Of a stretch of 64,000 bases of DNA, positions 1-8,190 are shown piece by piece. The position numbers and the translations under genes are program-made. Source of the stretch: DATAES01 sp963802415. Its GTDB lineage: Bacteria; Actinomycetota; Acidimicrobiia; Acidimicrobiales; JACDCH01. Positions within the stretch are counted from its first letter, which is position 1, and each line of letters starts with the position of its first letter. The stretch is from the NCBI GenBank assembly GCA_963802415.1, contig CAWDIH010000001.1:558001-622000 (forward strand), in the 5' to 3' direction. The notes under the pieces were generated by a model. The model ran no database searches, had not been told where the DNA came from, and saw only the letters and a list, made by a program, of their open reading frames with translations.

Positions 1-146
1 GCGGCGCGGCGATATCCGTGCCCGGTTCGCGCGCCATCGGTGCTCACGGCAGCGCAGCACCGGGTTTCGCCGATTTCCTGCGCGTCGACCGTTGTCACAG
101 CCGCTCTCCCAACGTCGAGGACGGCTTCGAGGGAGGCACCACCGAG

Positions 147-280
147 GTGAAGCGGACCTACCAGCCGAACAATCGCAAGCGGGCCAAGCGCCACGGCTTC
201 CGACATCGGATGTCCACACCGCGGGTCGGGCTGTCCTCAAGGCACGCCGGCTGAAGGGCCGGCACCGTCTGTCGGCCTGA
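147..280 (+). CDS. rpmH: 50S ribosomal protein L34, with a one-base frameshift
   Basis: L34 is a small basic protein of the large ribosomal subunit. The GTG start at 147 opens MKRTYQPNNRKRAKRHGFRH, the canonical L34 N-terminus. After about codon 24 (around 216-224) the reading frame must shift by one base to continue as AGRAVLKARRLKGRHRLSA, ending at TGA 278-280. The span is 134 bases, exactly one short of the 135 expected for 44 residues plus stop. L34 is essential, so a sequencing deletion is more likely than a real mutation. It is first in the conserved rpmH-rnpA-yidD-yidC-jag cluster next to the origin; dnaA should lie just outside the window on the left. Confidence 0.9.
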
Positions 281-320
281 CGACCGGTGCTCGGCCTTCC
301 CCGCAGATGACGATCTCACC

Positions 321-647
321 ATGGCATTGGGCCGGGTGCGCGACCAGCGCACCTTTCGGGCGTTGCGGCGCTCCGATGCCCGAGGGCGGTCCGGGCCGGT
401 GGCGGTGACCGCCCTCCTCGACGGCGACCGTGACGTGGGCGACGCGCGCGTCGCCTTCGCGGTGGGGCGTCAGGTTGGGTCCGCGGTCGTACGGAACCGT
501 GTGCGACGCAGGCTTCGTGCGGCCGCACGCGAGCTCGACCTCCGGCCCGGCGCCTACCTCGTCACCGTGGGTACCGAGGGGGCCGGGCTCTCGTTTCCCG
601 AGCTGCAGCGGCATGTCACCGACGCCGTGAGAAAGGCCACGTCGTGA
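321..647 (+). CDS. rnpA: Ribonuclease P protein component
   Basis: This is the protein subunit of RNase P. It binds the catalytic RNA and helps mature tRNA 5' ends. The 108-residue product has the family signature VVRNRVRRRLR (about residues 56-66), the RNR motif that contacts RNA, and the usual short basic N-terminus. It follows rpmH by 40 bases. Its TGA (645-647) overlaps the GTG start of yidD (644), so the two are translationally coupled. Order and size are normal for actinobacteria. Confidence 0.95.
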   Translation: MALGRVRDQRTFRALRRSDARGRSGPVAVTALLDGDRDVGDARVAFAVGRQVGSAVVRNRVRRRLRAAARELDLRPGAYLVTVGTEGAGLSFPELQRHVTDAVRKATS

Positions 648-904
648 GAAACGCGACGGTCCCTGCTCGGGTACTCTCGCTCCCGGTCCGTGCGTATCGA
701 GCAGCGCGTGCCGGCCGGTCGTCGCCGTGCCGCTTCGACCCGAGTTGTTCGACCTATGCGCTCGAAGCCCTCGAACGCCATGGTGCGCTCCGTGGTGGGT
801 GGCTCACGCTACGGCGCATTTCTCGCTGCCACCCCTGGGGCGGCCACGGGTGGGATCCCGTGCCCGCCAGCCCTCGACAACAGATTGAGAACACATGTTC
901 GTAG
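644..904 (+). CDS. yidD: Membrane protein insertion efficiency factor YidD
   Basis: YidD is a small membrane-associated protein that helps YidC insert proteins. The 86-residue product contains the family core from CRFDPSCSTYALEALERHG to the RCHPWGGHGWDPVP end, with the conserved cysteines. The GTG start overlaps the rnpA stop by four bases (GTGA), and the gene overlaps the yidC start at 895 by ten bases. The tight overlaps suggest a single transcript with rnpA and yidC. Confidence 0.94.
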   Translation: MRNATVPARVLSLPVRAYRAARAGRSSPCRFDPSCSTYALEALERHGALRGGWLTLRRISRCHPWGGHGWDPVPASPRQQIENTCS

Positions 905-1920
905 CCGTGGATTTCTTCGCGCCCGTCGCCCAGGCGCTGTCGTTCTTCTACAGCCTCGTCCCGAACTACGCCATCGCCATCGCGATGCTCACGCTGGCGG
1001 TGATGATCGTCCTGACGCCGCTGACCCTCAAAGGGACGCGGTCGATGATGATCATGCAGGCGCTGCAGCCCGAGATGAAGAAGCTGCAGGCGCAGTACAA
1101 GGACGACCGCCAGAAGCTCAACGAGGAGCTGCTGAAGTTCTACCGGGAGAACAACATCAACCCGCTCGGTGGCTGTCTCCCGCTGCTGATCCAGCTTCCG
1201 GTCTTCTTGATCCTGTATCGAGTCATCGCCGGCCTCACCCATCTCGGCCCTAATGGCACGTTCGAGCCGAAGTACCTCGACCAGTCGAGCGAGCTGTACC
1301 GGAGCCTGAAGGGACAGACGGAGATGCGCGCCTTCGGCATGGACCTCGCCGAGTCGGCGACGAAGGCGCTCCAGCACTCGTTCGTGTCGGTGCTGCCCTT
1401 TCTGATCTTGATCATCGGCGTCGCGGCGACCAGCATCATCCAGCAACGCCAAATCAGCGGGCGGAATCCTGCCGCGGCCGCCAACCCGCAACAGCAGATG
1501 CTGATGAAGCTCGGGCCGATCATGATCACCGGCTTCTCACTGATCGTCCCCGGTGCCCTCGTCATCTACTTCTTCGTCTCGAACCTGTATCGCGTCGGTC
1601 AGCAGGCACTGATCTCGCGAACCATCTACAGCACCCCTGAGGCGAAGAAGCTGCTCGAGACCCAAGCCCGAGATGCCGAGGCGCAGAAGAAGAACCCGCA
1701 GGCGCAGAAGGGGTTCTTCCAGCGGATGCTCGGTGATGCCGTCCCGCCCCAGATCGGCAAGGCCAAGCCGGCACCGAACGGATCCGGTGGCAAGGCATCA
1801 CCCGGGAACAAGGGTGGAACGGGCACCGGCAGGCCGCCGGCGGCCCGGGGCAACGGCGGTAGAACCACGCCGTCGGGCGGCCGGTCCGCGGCCGCCCGCA
1901 AGAAGAAGCGGAGGAAGTAG
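895..1920 (+). CDS. yidC: Membrane protein insertase YidC/OxaI
   Basis: YidC inserts and folds inner-membrane proteins, alone or with Sec. The 341-residue product is the short Gram-positive (OxaI) type. It has hydrophobic segments near residues 10-45, 100-120, 160-182 and 205-235, and a cytoplasmic coiled region (QPEMKKLQAQYKDDRQKL) between the first two. The family motif NPLGGCLPLLIQLPVF is present. The C-terminal 90 residues are basic and Gly/Pro/Lys-rich, ending in a run of Arg/Lys that may contact ribosomes (inference). No lipoprotein signal is seen. It sits between yidD and jag as usual. Confidence 0.95.
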   Translation: MFVAVDFFAPVAQALSFFYSLVPNYAIAIAMLTLAVMIVLTPLTLKGTRSMMIMQALQPEMKKLQAQYKDDRQKLNEELLKFYRENNINPLGGCLPLLIQLPVFLILYRVIAGLTHLGPNGTFEPKYLDQSSELYRSLKGQTEMRAFGMDLAESATKALQHSFVSVLPFLILIIGVAATSIIQQRQISGRNPAAAANPQQQMLMKLGPIMITGFSLIVPGALVIYFFVSNLYRVGQQALISRTIYSTPEAKKLLETQARDAEAQKKNPQAQKGFFQRMLGDAVPPQIGKAKPAPNGSGGKASPGNKGGTGTGRPPAARGNGGRTTPSGGRSAAARKKKRRK

Positions 1921-1924
1921 GCCG

Positions 1925-2872
1925 ATGGAGTGGGTCGAGACGACCGGACGCACGGTCGACGACGCCAAGGAGGCCGCCCTCGACCAACTCGGCGTGGACG
2001 AGCGTGACGCCGAGTTCGAAGTGGTGGAGGAGCCTCGCACCGGTCTGTTCGGTCGTATGCGGGGAGAAGCCCGTGTCCGGGCTCGTGTGCAACCGGTGGC
2101 TCCCCGGCCCAAGGTGGAGCGCCGAGACCGGCGCCGCCGACGGTCGAGCAGTGGTCAGCCGCTCGCGACCGAGCAGGTGAATGACGCCGGGAGCGCGGAG
2201 GCAGTCTCGACCGTCGAGACGGCGACGTTTCCCGACGGGTCGGGGGCGCCGGGTGGGGCAGCCTCGATGCGGACCTCGTCCGCGACACGGCGCAGACGAT
2301 CGCGGTTGACGCCTGGCCGCGAGGCGAACCGGGCGTCCGACAACGAGACTGTCGGTGCATCGACAGAGCAAGGACCCGACATGACCAACGACGTGACGGT
2401 GGAGGAGCAGGCCACCATCATGAGATCCTTCCTCGACGGGTTGATCGACGCGTTCGACTTCGATGCGACGATCAGCGACGAGAAGGTGGACGACGACACG
2501 ATCGAGCTTCGGGTCGAGGGCGAGGACCTCGGCTTGCTGATCGGGCCGAAGGGACAGACCTTGCAGGCGGTGCAGGAGCTTGCCCGCACGGTTGTGCAGC
2601 GGCAGGCGAGCGGCACCCATCACGGCCGGGTCCGCATCGACGTTGCCGGCTATCGCCAGCGGCGTCGAGAGGCGCTCGAGCGATTCACGCACCAAGTCGC
2701 AGCAGATGTGCTGTCCTCGGGTGTCCCCAAGGCGCTCGAGCCGATGCACCCGGCGGATCGCAAGGTCGTCCACGACGTCGTCAACGAGCTCGAGGGTGTC
2801 TCGACCACGTCGGAGGGTGAGGAGCCTCGACGCCGCGTGGTCATCCTGCCCGCTACGCCTGCCGAGCGCTGA
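1925..2872 (+). CDS. jag: Jag/KhpB family RNA-binding protein
   Basis: This is a predicted single-stranded RNA-binding protein. Jag/KhpB homologues affect cell elongation and division. Domains in order are: a Jag_N domain in the first 55 residues (WVETTGRTVDDAKEAALDQL), a long basic low-complexity linker (about 65-150), a type II KH domain (about 160-235, containing LLIGPKGQTLQAVQ) and an R3H domain (about 240-300, ending RRVVILP). The open frame extends further upstream inside yidC, but the ATG at 1925, four bases after the yidC stop, matches the family N-terminus. Length is 315 residues, long because of the linker. Confidence 0.92.
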   Translation: MEWVETTGRTVDDAKEAALDQLGVDERDAEFEVVEEPRTGLFGRMRGEARVRARVQPVAPRPKVERRDRRRRRSSSGQPLATEQVNDAGSAEAVSTVETATFPDGSGAPGGAASMRTSSATRRRRSRLTPGREANRASDNETVGASTEQGPDMTNDVTVEEQATIMRSFLDGLIDAFDFDATISDEKVDDDTIELRVEGEDLGLLIGPKGQTLQAVQELARTVVQRQASGTHHGRVRIDVAGYRQRRREALERFTHQVAADVLSSGVPKALEPMHPADRKVVHDVVNELEGVSTTSEGEEPRRRVVILPATPAER

Positions 2873-2889
2873 ACAACACCATCGATCCC

Positions 2890-3486
2890 GTGCTCGCGCA
2901 ATGGCGGCGAGCACAGCGGCTGGGGTTTCTCGGCCCCGGCGACGTCGAGCGGCACGTGCAGCAGGCTCGAGCGTTCCGCGCTGCCGTACCGGCGTCGGCG
3001 TACGTCCTCGACCTCGGTTCAGGTGGCGGCGTGCCCGGGTTGGCCCTCGCATGGTGGTGGCCGTCGTCTCGATGGGTCCTTCTCGACGCGGGCGACCGAC
3101 GGGCGGTGTTCTTGACGGACGCGGTGAAGGAGCTCGGGCTGGCGGATCGCGTCTCGGTCGTGCACGCGGCTGCGGAGGATGCGGCGCGTGACCCCCGGCA
3201 TCGCGCGCAGTTCGACCTGGTCGTCGCTCGCTCGTTCGGACCGCCGGCCGTCGTCGCTGAGTGTGGCGCACCGTTCCTCGGCGAGGGCGGACGGCTCGTC
3301 GTCAGCGAGCCGCCGGAGTCGGACATCGGCCGGTGGCCGGCCGACGAGCTGGCGCGGCTCGGTCTCGAGCTGGAGGCCATGCCTCGGTTCGACGAGGGCT
3401 CCGTCGTCGTGCTCCGGCAGCGACGCCTCGCGCCGACGGATGTGCCGCGGAGGGCTCGAGTCCCGGCGCGCCGGCCCCGCTGGTGA
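2890..3486 (+). CDS. rsmG: 16S rRNA (guanine(527)-N7)-methyltransferase RsmG (GidB)
   Basis: RsmG methylates G527 of 16S rRNA using S-adenosylmethionine. The 198-residue product has the SAM-binding motif VLDLGSGGGVPGLALA (about residues 39-54) and the later ARSFGPP motif of the family. The GTG start is 17 bases after jag. The N-terminus is slightly short for RsmG, starting inside the usual first helix. The gene ends just before a parS-like site and parA, as in other actinobacterial origin regions. Confidence 0.9.
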   Translation: MLAQWRRAQRLGFLGPGDVERHVQQARAFRAAVPASAYVLDLGSGGGVPGLALAWWWPSSRWVLLDAGDRRAVFLTDAVKELGLADRVSVVHAAAEDAARDPRHRAQFDLVVARSFGPPAVVAECGAPFLGEGGRLVVSEPPESDIGRWPADELARLGLELEAMPRFDEGSVVVLRQRRLAPTDVPRRARVPARRPRW

Positions 3487-3488
3487 CG

Positions 3489-3504
3489 TGTTCCACGTGA
3501 AACG
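3489..3504. promoter_or_regulatory. parS-like centromere site
   Basis: The sequence TGTTCCACGTGAAACG differs from the bacterial parS consensus (tGTTTCACGTGAAACa) by one core base. It lies in the gap between rsmG and parA, a common location for ParB-binding sites near the origin. A second, imperfect palindrome at 3517-3534 (CCGTTTCCCTTGGAACGG) may be a degenerate copy but does not keep the CACGTG centre. Confidence 0.8.
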
Positions 3505-3533
3505 TCCCAGCACGCGCCGTTTCCCTTGGAACG

Positions 3534-4607
3534 GTGCTTGACCGTCAGCAGCTTCGCCGCAAAGATTCGGGTCCAGTGAGCGATGCCCCTTCGGATCTCG
3601 TTTCCCGCGGGCGCGCCATCTTCGAGCGACTCCGCGCTCCCCACCAGCCTGACGCGGAAGTCGAGGGTTCAGACCCAGGGGCGATGAGCACCCCGGCGGT
3701 CGGGGAACCAGCGGCTGACGAGGCCGCGGAGCGGCCGCCGGCGTCGGCCGAGCCATCACCCGCGCTCCCCGCGGATCCGCCTTCAGCGCCGGCAGTGGCC
3801 GAAGCGCGCGAAGCGTCGGAGCCGCACGATTTCCGTCGTCCGCTGCCCCGGACCATCGCGGTGACCAACCAGAAGGGCGGAGTGGGCAAGACCACAACGG
3901 CCGTGAACCTGGGAGCCGCCACCGCCGATCTCGGCTACAGGGTCCTCGTCGTGGACCTCGACCCGCAGGGCAACGCGACGACCGGCCTCGGTCTGAACAC
4001 CCGAGATCTGCAGTCGTCGATGTACGACGTCATCCTTCACGATGCGGCGATCGAGGATTGCATCGAGGCCACCTCTGTTCGAAACCTGTTCGTGGCGCCG
4101 GCAAGTCTCGACCTCGCCGGCGCCGAAATCGAGCTCGTGCCGGCCTTCAGCCGAGAGTTGCGACTGCGACGGGCGTTGGACGAGATCCGTGACGACTACG
4201 ACTTCATCTACGTCGACTGCCCCCCGTCGCTCGGTCTTCTGACCGTGAACGGTCTCGCCGCCGCAACCGAGGTCCTCGTGCCGATCCAGTGTGAGTACTA
4301 CGCCCTCGAGGGCGTCGGGCAACTCCTGCGCAACGTCACGCTCGTGCAGAAGAACCTCAACCAGGCGCTCGAGCTGAGTGTGATCGTGCTCGTGATGTAC
4401 GACGCCCGGACGAAGCTCAGCGACCAGGTCGGGCAGGAGGTTCGAGCACATTTCGGCGAGAAGGTGACCAGGACCGTTGTTCCGCGGACGGTGCGACTGT
4501 CGGAGGCGCCATCGTTCGGCCAGCCGATCACCGCGTTCGATCCAACATCTCGGGGTGCGATCGCCTATCGGGAGTTGGCGAGGGAGGTCAGTGGTGGCGC
4601 GCCGTAG
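3534..4607 (+). CDS. parA: Chromosome partitioning ATPase ParA (Soj)
   Basis: ParA is a deviant Walker-type ATPase that moves ParB-parS complexes and segregates origins. The ATPase core starts near residue 106 with the P-loop KGGVGKTT (about 114-121), followed by VVDLDPQGNATTGLG and YVDCPPSLGLLTVN. The first 100 residues are Ala/Pro/Glu-rich and not part of the fold. The start is uncertain: GTG 3534, GTG 3576 or ATG 3684 are all possible. The stop overlaps the parB start by about 14 bases, so both are co-translated. Confidence 0.93.
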   Translation: MLDRQQLRRKDSGPVSDAPSDLVSRGRAIFERLRAPHQPDAEVEGSDPGAMSTPAVGEPAADEAAERPPASAEPSPALPADPPSAPAVAEAREASEPHDFRRPLPRTIAVTNQKGGVGKTTTAVNLGAATADLGYRVLVVDLDPQGNATTGLGLNTRDLQSSMYDVILHDAAIEDCIEATSVRNLFVAPASLDLAGAEIELVPAFSRELRLRRALDEIRDDYDFIYVDCPPSLGLLTVNGLAAATEVLVPIQCEYYALEGVGQLLRNVTLVQKNLNQALELSVIVLVMYDARTKLSDQVGQEVRAHFGEKVTRTVVPRTVRLSEAPSFGQPITAFDPTSRGAIAYRELAREVSGGAP

Positions 4608-5526
4608 CGGTCTCGGTCGAGGTCTGGGGGCCCTGATCCCGTCGGAAGCGGCGGCGAGCGACTCCGGTCCGCTGCGCTTCACCGAGATTCCGGTGAGCGG
4701 CATCGTCTCGAGTCCCCACCAGCCTCGCCGCGGTTTCGACGAGGACACGCTCGCGGCGCTGACCGCATCGGTGCGAGAGCTGGGCATCCTGCAGCCCGTC
4801 CTTGTGCGGCCGCTCGGCGACGATCGCTACGAGCTCGTTGCAGGCGAGCGGCGTTGGCGCGCCGCCAAGCGAGCCGGGCTTCCGTCGGTCCCGGCAATCG
4901 TCCGTGACGTCGATGACGCCACCTCGCTCGAGCACGCGCTCGTGGAGAACATCCACCGTCAGGACCTCAACGCACTGGAAGAGGCAGCCGCGTACCAGCA
5001 GCTCATCGAAGACTTCCACCTCACCCACGACCAGGTCGCCTCCCGAGTGGGCAAGAGCCGCGCTGCCGTGAGCAACACCCTCCGGCTCTTCCAACTGCCG
5101 CCCGCCATCCAGAAGATGGTGGCCGAGGGCGAGCTGTCCGCCGGTCACGCCCGTGCGCTGCTCGGGACCCCCGATCGCGCCTACCAGGAGCAACTCGCCC
5201 GCCGGGCCGTCGCCGACGGGCTCTCGGTGCGCGAGATCGAAGACGCGGTTCGACAGCGGACCGAGCTCGCAGGAGAGACGCCTTCCGGTGCGAGCATCGA
5301 GGGCGAGTCCGGCGGCCCCGGCGCCGACGTCGCCGCCAGCACCGTGCGCCGGCTTCGGGCGCCGGGCCTGCTCGAGCTCGAGGAGCTGTTCTCGCACTAC
5401 CTCGACACGCGTGTCAACGTCACCATGGGGCCCCGGCGCGGAAGGATCGCCATCGAGTTCGCCGATCTCGAGGATCTCGAGCGCATCTACCGCGCGATCA
5501 CGGGCGAGGCGAGCGACGAGAGCTGA
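4594..5526 (+). CDS. parB: Chromosome partitioning protein ParB
   Basis: ParB is a CTPase that loads at parS and spreads along DNA. The product, about 310 residues, starts RSGLGRGLGALIP, the short N-terminal motif that contacts ParA. It continues with the CTP-binding box GERRWRAAK (about residues 85-93), the ENIHRQDLNALEEA motif, an HTH (LTHDQVASRVGKSRAAVSN) and a C-terminal dimerisation region. GTG 4594 (or 4591) is inside the parA end. It converges with the cwlM homologue. Confidence 0.95.
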   Translation: MARRSGLGRGLGALIPSEAAASDSGPLRFTEIPVSGIVSSPHQPRRGFDEDTLAALTASVRELGILQPVLVRPLGDDRYELVAGERRWRAAKRAGLPSVPAIVRDVDDATSLEHALVENIHRQDLNALEEAAAYQQLIEDFHLTHDQVASRVGKSRAAVSNTLRLFQLPPAIQKMVAEGELSAGHARALLGTPDRAYQEQLARRAVADGLSVREIEDAVRQRTELAGETPSGASIEGESGGPGADVAASTVRRLRAPGLLELEELFSHYLDTRVNVTMGPRRGRIAIEFADLEDLERIYRAITGEASDES

Positions 5527-5592
5527 CGCCGTCGCAGGCTGTGACGCGGGTCACGCCTTCAAGTCTCGATACCGGCTCGAAGCAGGCGCCGA

Positions 5593-5609
5593 GTGAACCT
5601 TCCGTTCAC
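5593..5609. terminator. Hairpin between convergent parB and cwlM genes
   Basis: A perfect inverted repeat GTGAAC-CTTCC-GTTCAC lies in the 127-bp gap between the 3' ends of parB and the cwlM homologue. It could end transcription from both sides. There is no clear T-run, which is common for actinobacterial hairpin terminators, so function is inferred from position. Confidence 0.45.
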
Positions 5610-5610
5610 G

Positions 5611-5642
5611 TTGTCCACATCCTGTGGCAAAAGCTGTGGGTA
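5611..5642. promoter_or_regulatory. Cluster of DnaA-box-like 9-mers
   Basis: TTGTCCACA at 5611-5619 is an exact match to the actinobacterial DnaA box. Two inverted, weaker copies follow: TGTGGCAAA at 5623-5631 and one around 5635-5642 (TGTGGGTA). They lie between the convergent ends of parB and cwlM. The true oriC is expected beside dnaA outside the window, so this could be a DnaA-titrating or accessory site. Confidence 0.35.
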
Positions 5643-5653
5643 GAACCTGCAGG

Positions 5654-6637
5654 TCAGCGCTCTACCGGTAGCTCGACCCATCGGCTGAACGCGAGCGTGA
5701 GGGTTCGTGCGAGCTCGCCGGTGTGCTCGACGACCACCGAAGGGGGACCGATCTCGCACAGCACCGCTGGCATGCGGGTCTCCCTGAGGACGGGCATCCG
5801 CATGCCGACGGTTGCGCCGCCGGCGACAAAAGGTTGCGCGGTCAGAACCTCGAGGGCGAGCTCTGCCAGCCGCCGACCGCCGATCGACTCGAACGTGGCC
5901 GCGGCGTAGAAGTAGGTGGCACAACCCGGCGCTTCCCGAATGGCGATCCCGAGGTAGGCGGCCGCGCCGAACGCGTTTGCCTCGTCAGCCTGGACGGACT
6001 CGTCCGGGTGGTGCAGCACGGCCACGACGGCGCCGGCGTTGGTGAGCGAGCGACCTATCGCGTCCGCGAGCGCGCCCAGCCCACCGGTCTCGCCGATGCA
6101 GAACCGGCGGCCCTCGAGCTGGTGTGGCGCCTCCCGCATGGCCTCCATCTCCCGCACGACAGCGACGGTCGGCGCCGCGTCGGCGCCCCGGGCAACGCGG
6201 CGAAGCGCAGCGATGGTGTCAGGACCGCAGACACCGTCGACGGTCACGGCGATGTTGCGTTGGAACCGCTCGAGCGCGTCCTTGGTACGGGGCCCGAAGA
6301 TTCCGTCGACGCGCCCGGCGTCGAACCCGAGGGCGCCGAGGTCCTGCTGTAGCTCCTCGACGTCGTCGCCCCGAAGCATCGGTGCGGCGACATAGAGCAG
6401 CCGATCACCGAGGCGATAGCCCGCTTCGACCAACGAGGTCCACGTGTGCAGACCGCAGATCCCGTCGGCTCGGAGCCCTCGACGTTCCTGGAACCCGAGC
6501 ACGGCCCGTTCGGTCGCGGCACCGTACGAACCGGGCTTGTCGCCACCGGTGTCATAGCCGAGAGAGCTGAGCCTGCGCTGGATGTCGCGCACGGCGTCGC
6601 CGGCCGACCCGGACCGAAGAGGGAGATCGTTCGTCAA
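5654..6637 (-). CDS. cwlM: CwlM-like protein: two peptidoglycan-binding domains plus a degenerate amidase_3 domain
   Basis: Position (after trxB-trxA, facing parB) and architecture match mycobacterial CwlM. The 327-residue protein has two PG_binding_1 repeats (about 6-72 and 83-150) and an N-acetylmuramoyl-L-alanine amidase-type domain (about 180-327). The usual first zinc histidine motif (DPGHGG) is absent (GETGGLG instead), and the second histidine region reads AYLGIAIREA with no His. The catalytic-type Glu survives in PAVLCEIG (about residue 295). It is probably not an active hydrolase. In mycobacteria CwlM is a cytoplasmic regulator of peptidoglycan precursor synthesis. No signal peptide is seen. 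It starts at TTG. Confidence 0.85.
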   Translation of the reverse strand: MTNDLPLRSGSAGDAVRDIQRRLSSLGYDTGGDKPGSYGAATERAVLGFQERRGLRADGICGLHTWTSLVEAGYRLGDRLLYVAAPMLRGDDVEELQQDLGALGFDAGRVDGIFGPRTKDALERFQRNIAVTVDGVCGPDTIAALRRVARGADAAPTVAVVREMEAMREAPHQLEGRRFCIGETGGLGALADAIGRSLTNAGAVVAVLHHPDESVQADEANAFGAAAYLGIAIREAPGCATYFYAAATFESIGGRRLAELALEVLTAQPFVAGGATVGMRMPVLRETRMPAVLCEIGPPSVVVEHTGELARTLTLAFSRWVELPVER

Positions 6638-6646
6638 GCGCGAAAG

Positions 6647-6672
6647 AGGCCCGGGTCGGACGACCCGGACCT
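6647..6672 (-). terminator. Strong hairpin after trxA
   Basis: The arms AGGCCCGGGTC and GACCCGGACCT pair over 11 positions with one mismatch and a four-base loop. The hairpin lies between the trxA stop (6698) and the TTG start of the cwlM homologue (6637) on the same strand. It would terminate or attenuate transcripts leaving trxA. No strong T-run follows. Confidence 0.5.
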
Positions 6673-6697
6673 CGCAACCTACAGCACTGCCCTGCGA

Positions 6698-7027
6698 TCA
6701 AGCGATGTAGTCACTCAACTCCTGCATGAGTTGGCCCTTGCCCTTGGCGCCGATCATGCGGCGAACCGGCTCGCCATCTTGAAAAACGATGAGCGTCGGG
6801 ATGCTCATCACTTCGAAGCGTCGCGTGACGTTCGGATTGTCGTCGACGTTGAGCTTGGCGATCTTGACTTTGCCGGCGTGCTCGGTGGCGATCTCCTCCA
6901 GGATGGGCGTGACCATCTTGCAGGGCCCACACCATTCCGCCCAGAAGTCCACGACGACCGCCTCAGTGGCGGCCCCGATCTCTTCGTCGAACGTGGTATC
7001 GGTCAGGGTTGCGATGTCCTGGGCCAT
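6698..7027 (-). CDS. trxA: Thioredoxin
   Basis: This is a cytoplasmic disulfide reductase, recharged by the thioredoxin reductase encoded just upstream. The 109-residue product has the redox motif WCGPCK (about residues 32-37), the FWAEW strand before it and the cis-proline segment MSIPTLIVF. The start is preceded by an AGGGAAG ribosome-binding site. It is one gene pair with trxB, separated by 116 bases. Confidence 0.97.
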   Translation of the reverse strand: MAQDIATLTDTTFDEEIGAATEAVVVDFWAEWCGPCKMVTPILEEIATEHAGKVKIAKLNVDDNPNVTRRFEVMSIPTLIVFQDGEPVRRMIGAKGKGQLMQELSDYIA

Positions 7028-7143
7028 CTTTGTTGTCTTCCCTTTCGTGGAGTTCGTCAGCCGGGCGGCAGTTCAACACGGGCCCGTCGCTGAGTCGTGA
7101 CGTCTAACACGTGTCTGTCGGCGCTCATTCCTGTCACCGCGCG

Positions 7144-8127
7144 CTAGTCGGATTCGGGATGGTTCTCGAGCCAGCGCTCGGCATCCATGGCCGCCATGCA
7201 ACCTGAACCGGCCGCCGTGACGGCCTGGCGGTACACGTGGTCTTGCACGTCGCCAGACGCGAACACGCCGTCCACGTTCGTCGACGTCGCGCCCTCGCCG
7301 AGTCCTGTCACGAGATAGCCGCTGTCCTCCATCGTCAACAGGCCCTTGAACAAGTCGGTGTTCGGAACGTGGCCGATGGCGACGAAGAGGCCGCCCATCG
7401 GCAGCGTCGTGATCTCGTCGGTCAGCACGTCGCGCACACGAAGTTCTTCGACCTTGGCGTCGCCCTTGACGTCGTCGACGACGCTGTTCCACAGGAACGT
7501 GATCTTCGGGTTGGCCCTGGCTCGGTCCTGCATGATCTTCGACGCTCGCAACTGGTCCCGGCGATGGATCACCGTCACTGACCGAGCGAACCTCGTGAGG
7601 AAGATGGCCTCTTCGATCGCCGAGTCGCCGCCCCCGACGACGGCGATGTCCTGTTCGCGGAAGAAGAAGCCGTCGCACGTCGCGCATGTCGAAACGCCGT
7701 AGCCGAGGAGACGTTGCTCGTTCGGCAGCCCGAGCATGAGGGCTTGCGCACCGGTCGACACGATCACGGTGCGCGCCCGGTGCGTGGGCTCGGGAGCATC
7801 CGGGTCACCGACCCATACGCCGTAGGGGCGCGACGAGAAGTCCACCTTGGTGGCCTTGACCGTCTGCAACTCGGCACCGAACCGGGCAGCTTGTTCGCGG
7901 AAGTCGAGCATCAGTTGGGGACCGAGGATTCCCTGCGGGAAGCCTGGATAATTCTCGACGTCGGTGGTGAGCATCAGTTGCCCGCCAGGCTGGTCGCTCG
8001 TCGAGGACGGCTCACCCTCGAGCACCAGCGGGGCAAGGTTGGCGCGGGCGGCGTAAACGGCAGCGGTCAAGCCTGCGGGGCCCGACCCGATGATGATCAC
8101 GTTGCGGACGTCGTCGTCGACGGCCAT
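7144..8127 (-). CDS. trxB: Thioredoxin-disulfide reductase
   Basis: This flavoenzyme passes electrons from NADPH to thioredoxin. The 327-residue product has the FAD-binding GSGPAGLTAAVYAAR near the N-terminus, the active-site motif CATCDG (about residues 141-146), the NADPH-binding GGGDSAIEEA and the C-terminal GVFASGDVQD. The frame is open back to 8160, but ATG 8127 has a GAGGAG ribosome-binding site six bases upstream and matches the family start. It lies directly upstream of trxA. Confidence 0.96.
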   Translation of the reverse strand: MAVDDDVRNVIIIGSGPAGLTAAVYAARANLAPLVLEGEPSSTSDQPGGQLMLTTDVENYPGFPQGILGPQLMLDFREQAARFGAELQTVKATKVDFSSRPYGVWVGDPDAPEPTHRARTVIVSTGAQALMLGLPNEQRLLGYGVSTCATCDGFFFREQDIAVVGGGDSAIEEAIFLTRFARSVTVIHRRDQLRASKIMQDRARANPKITFLWNSVVDDVKGDAKVEELRVRDVLTDEITTLPMGGLFVAIGHVPNTDLFKGLLTMEDSGYLVTGLGEGATSTNVDGVFASGDVQDHVYRQAVTAAGSGCMAAMDAERWLENHPESD

Positions 8128-8190
8128 CAGCTTCTCCTCGTCATGGTTCGCCGCCCTCAACCCGAAGAGCCCTGTGCGTGTTCCCGGAGG

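Noticed and set aside
1562..3271. Minus-strand open frame of 569 codons
   Set aside because: It is antisense to yidC, jag and rsmG and has shadow composition.
3517..3534. Second parS site
   Set aside because: It is palindromic but lacks the CACGTG centre; at most a degenerate copy.
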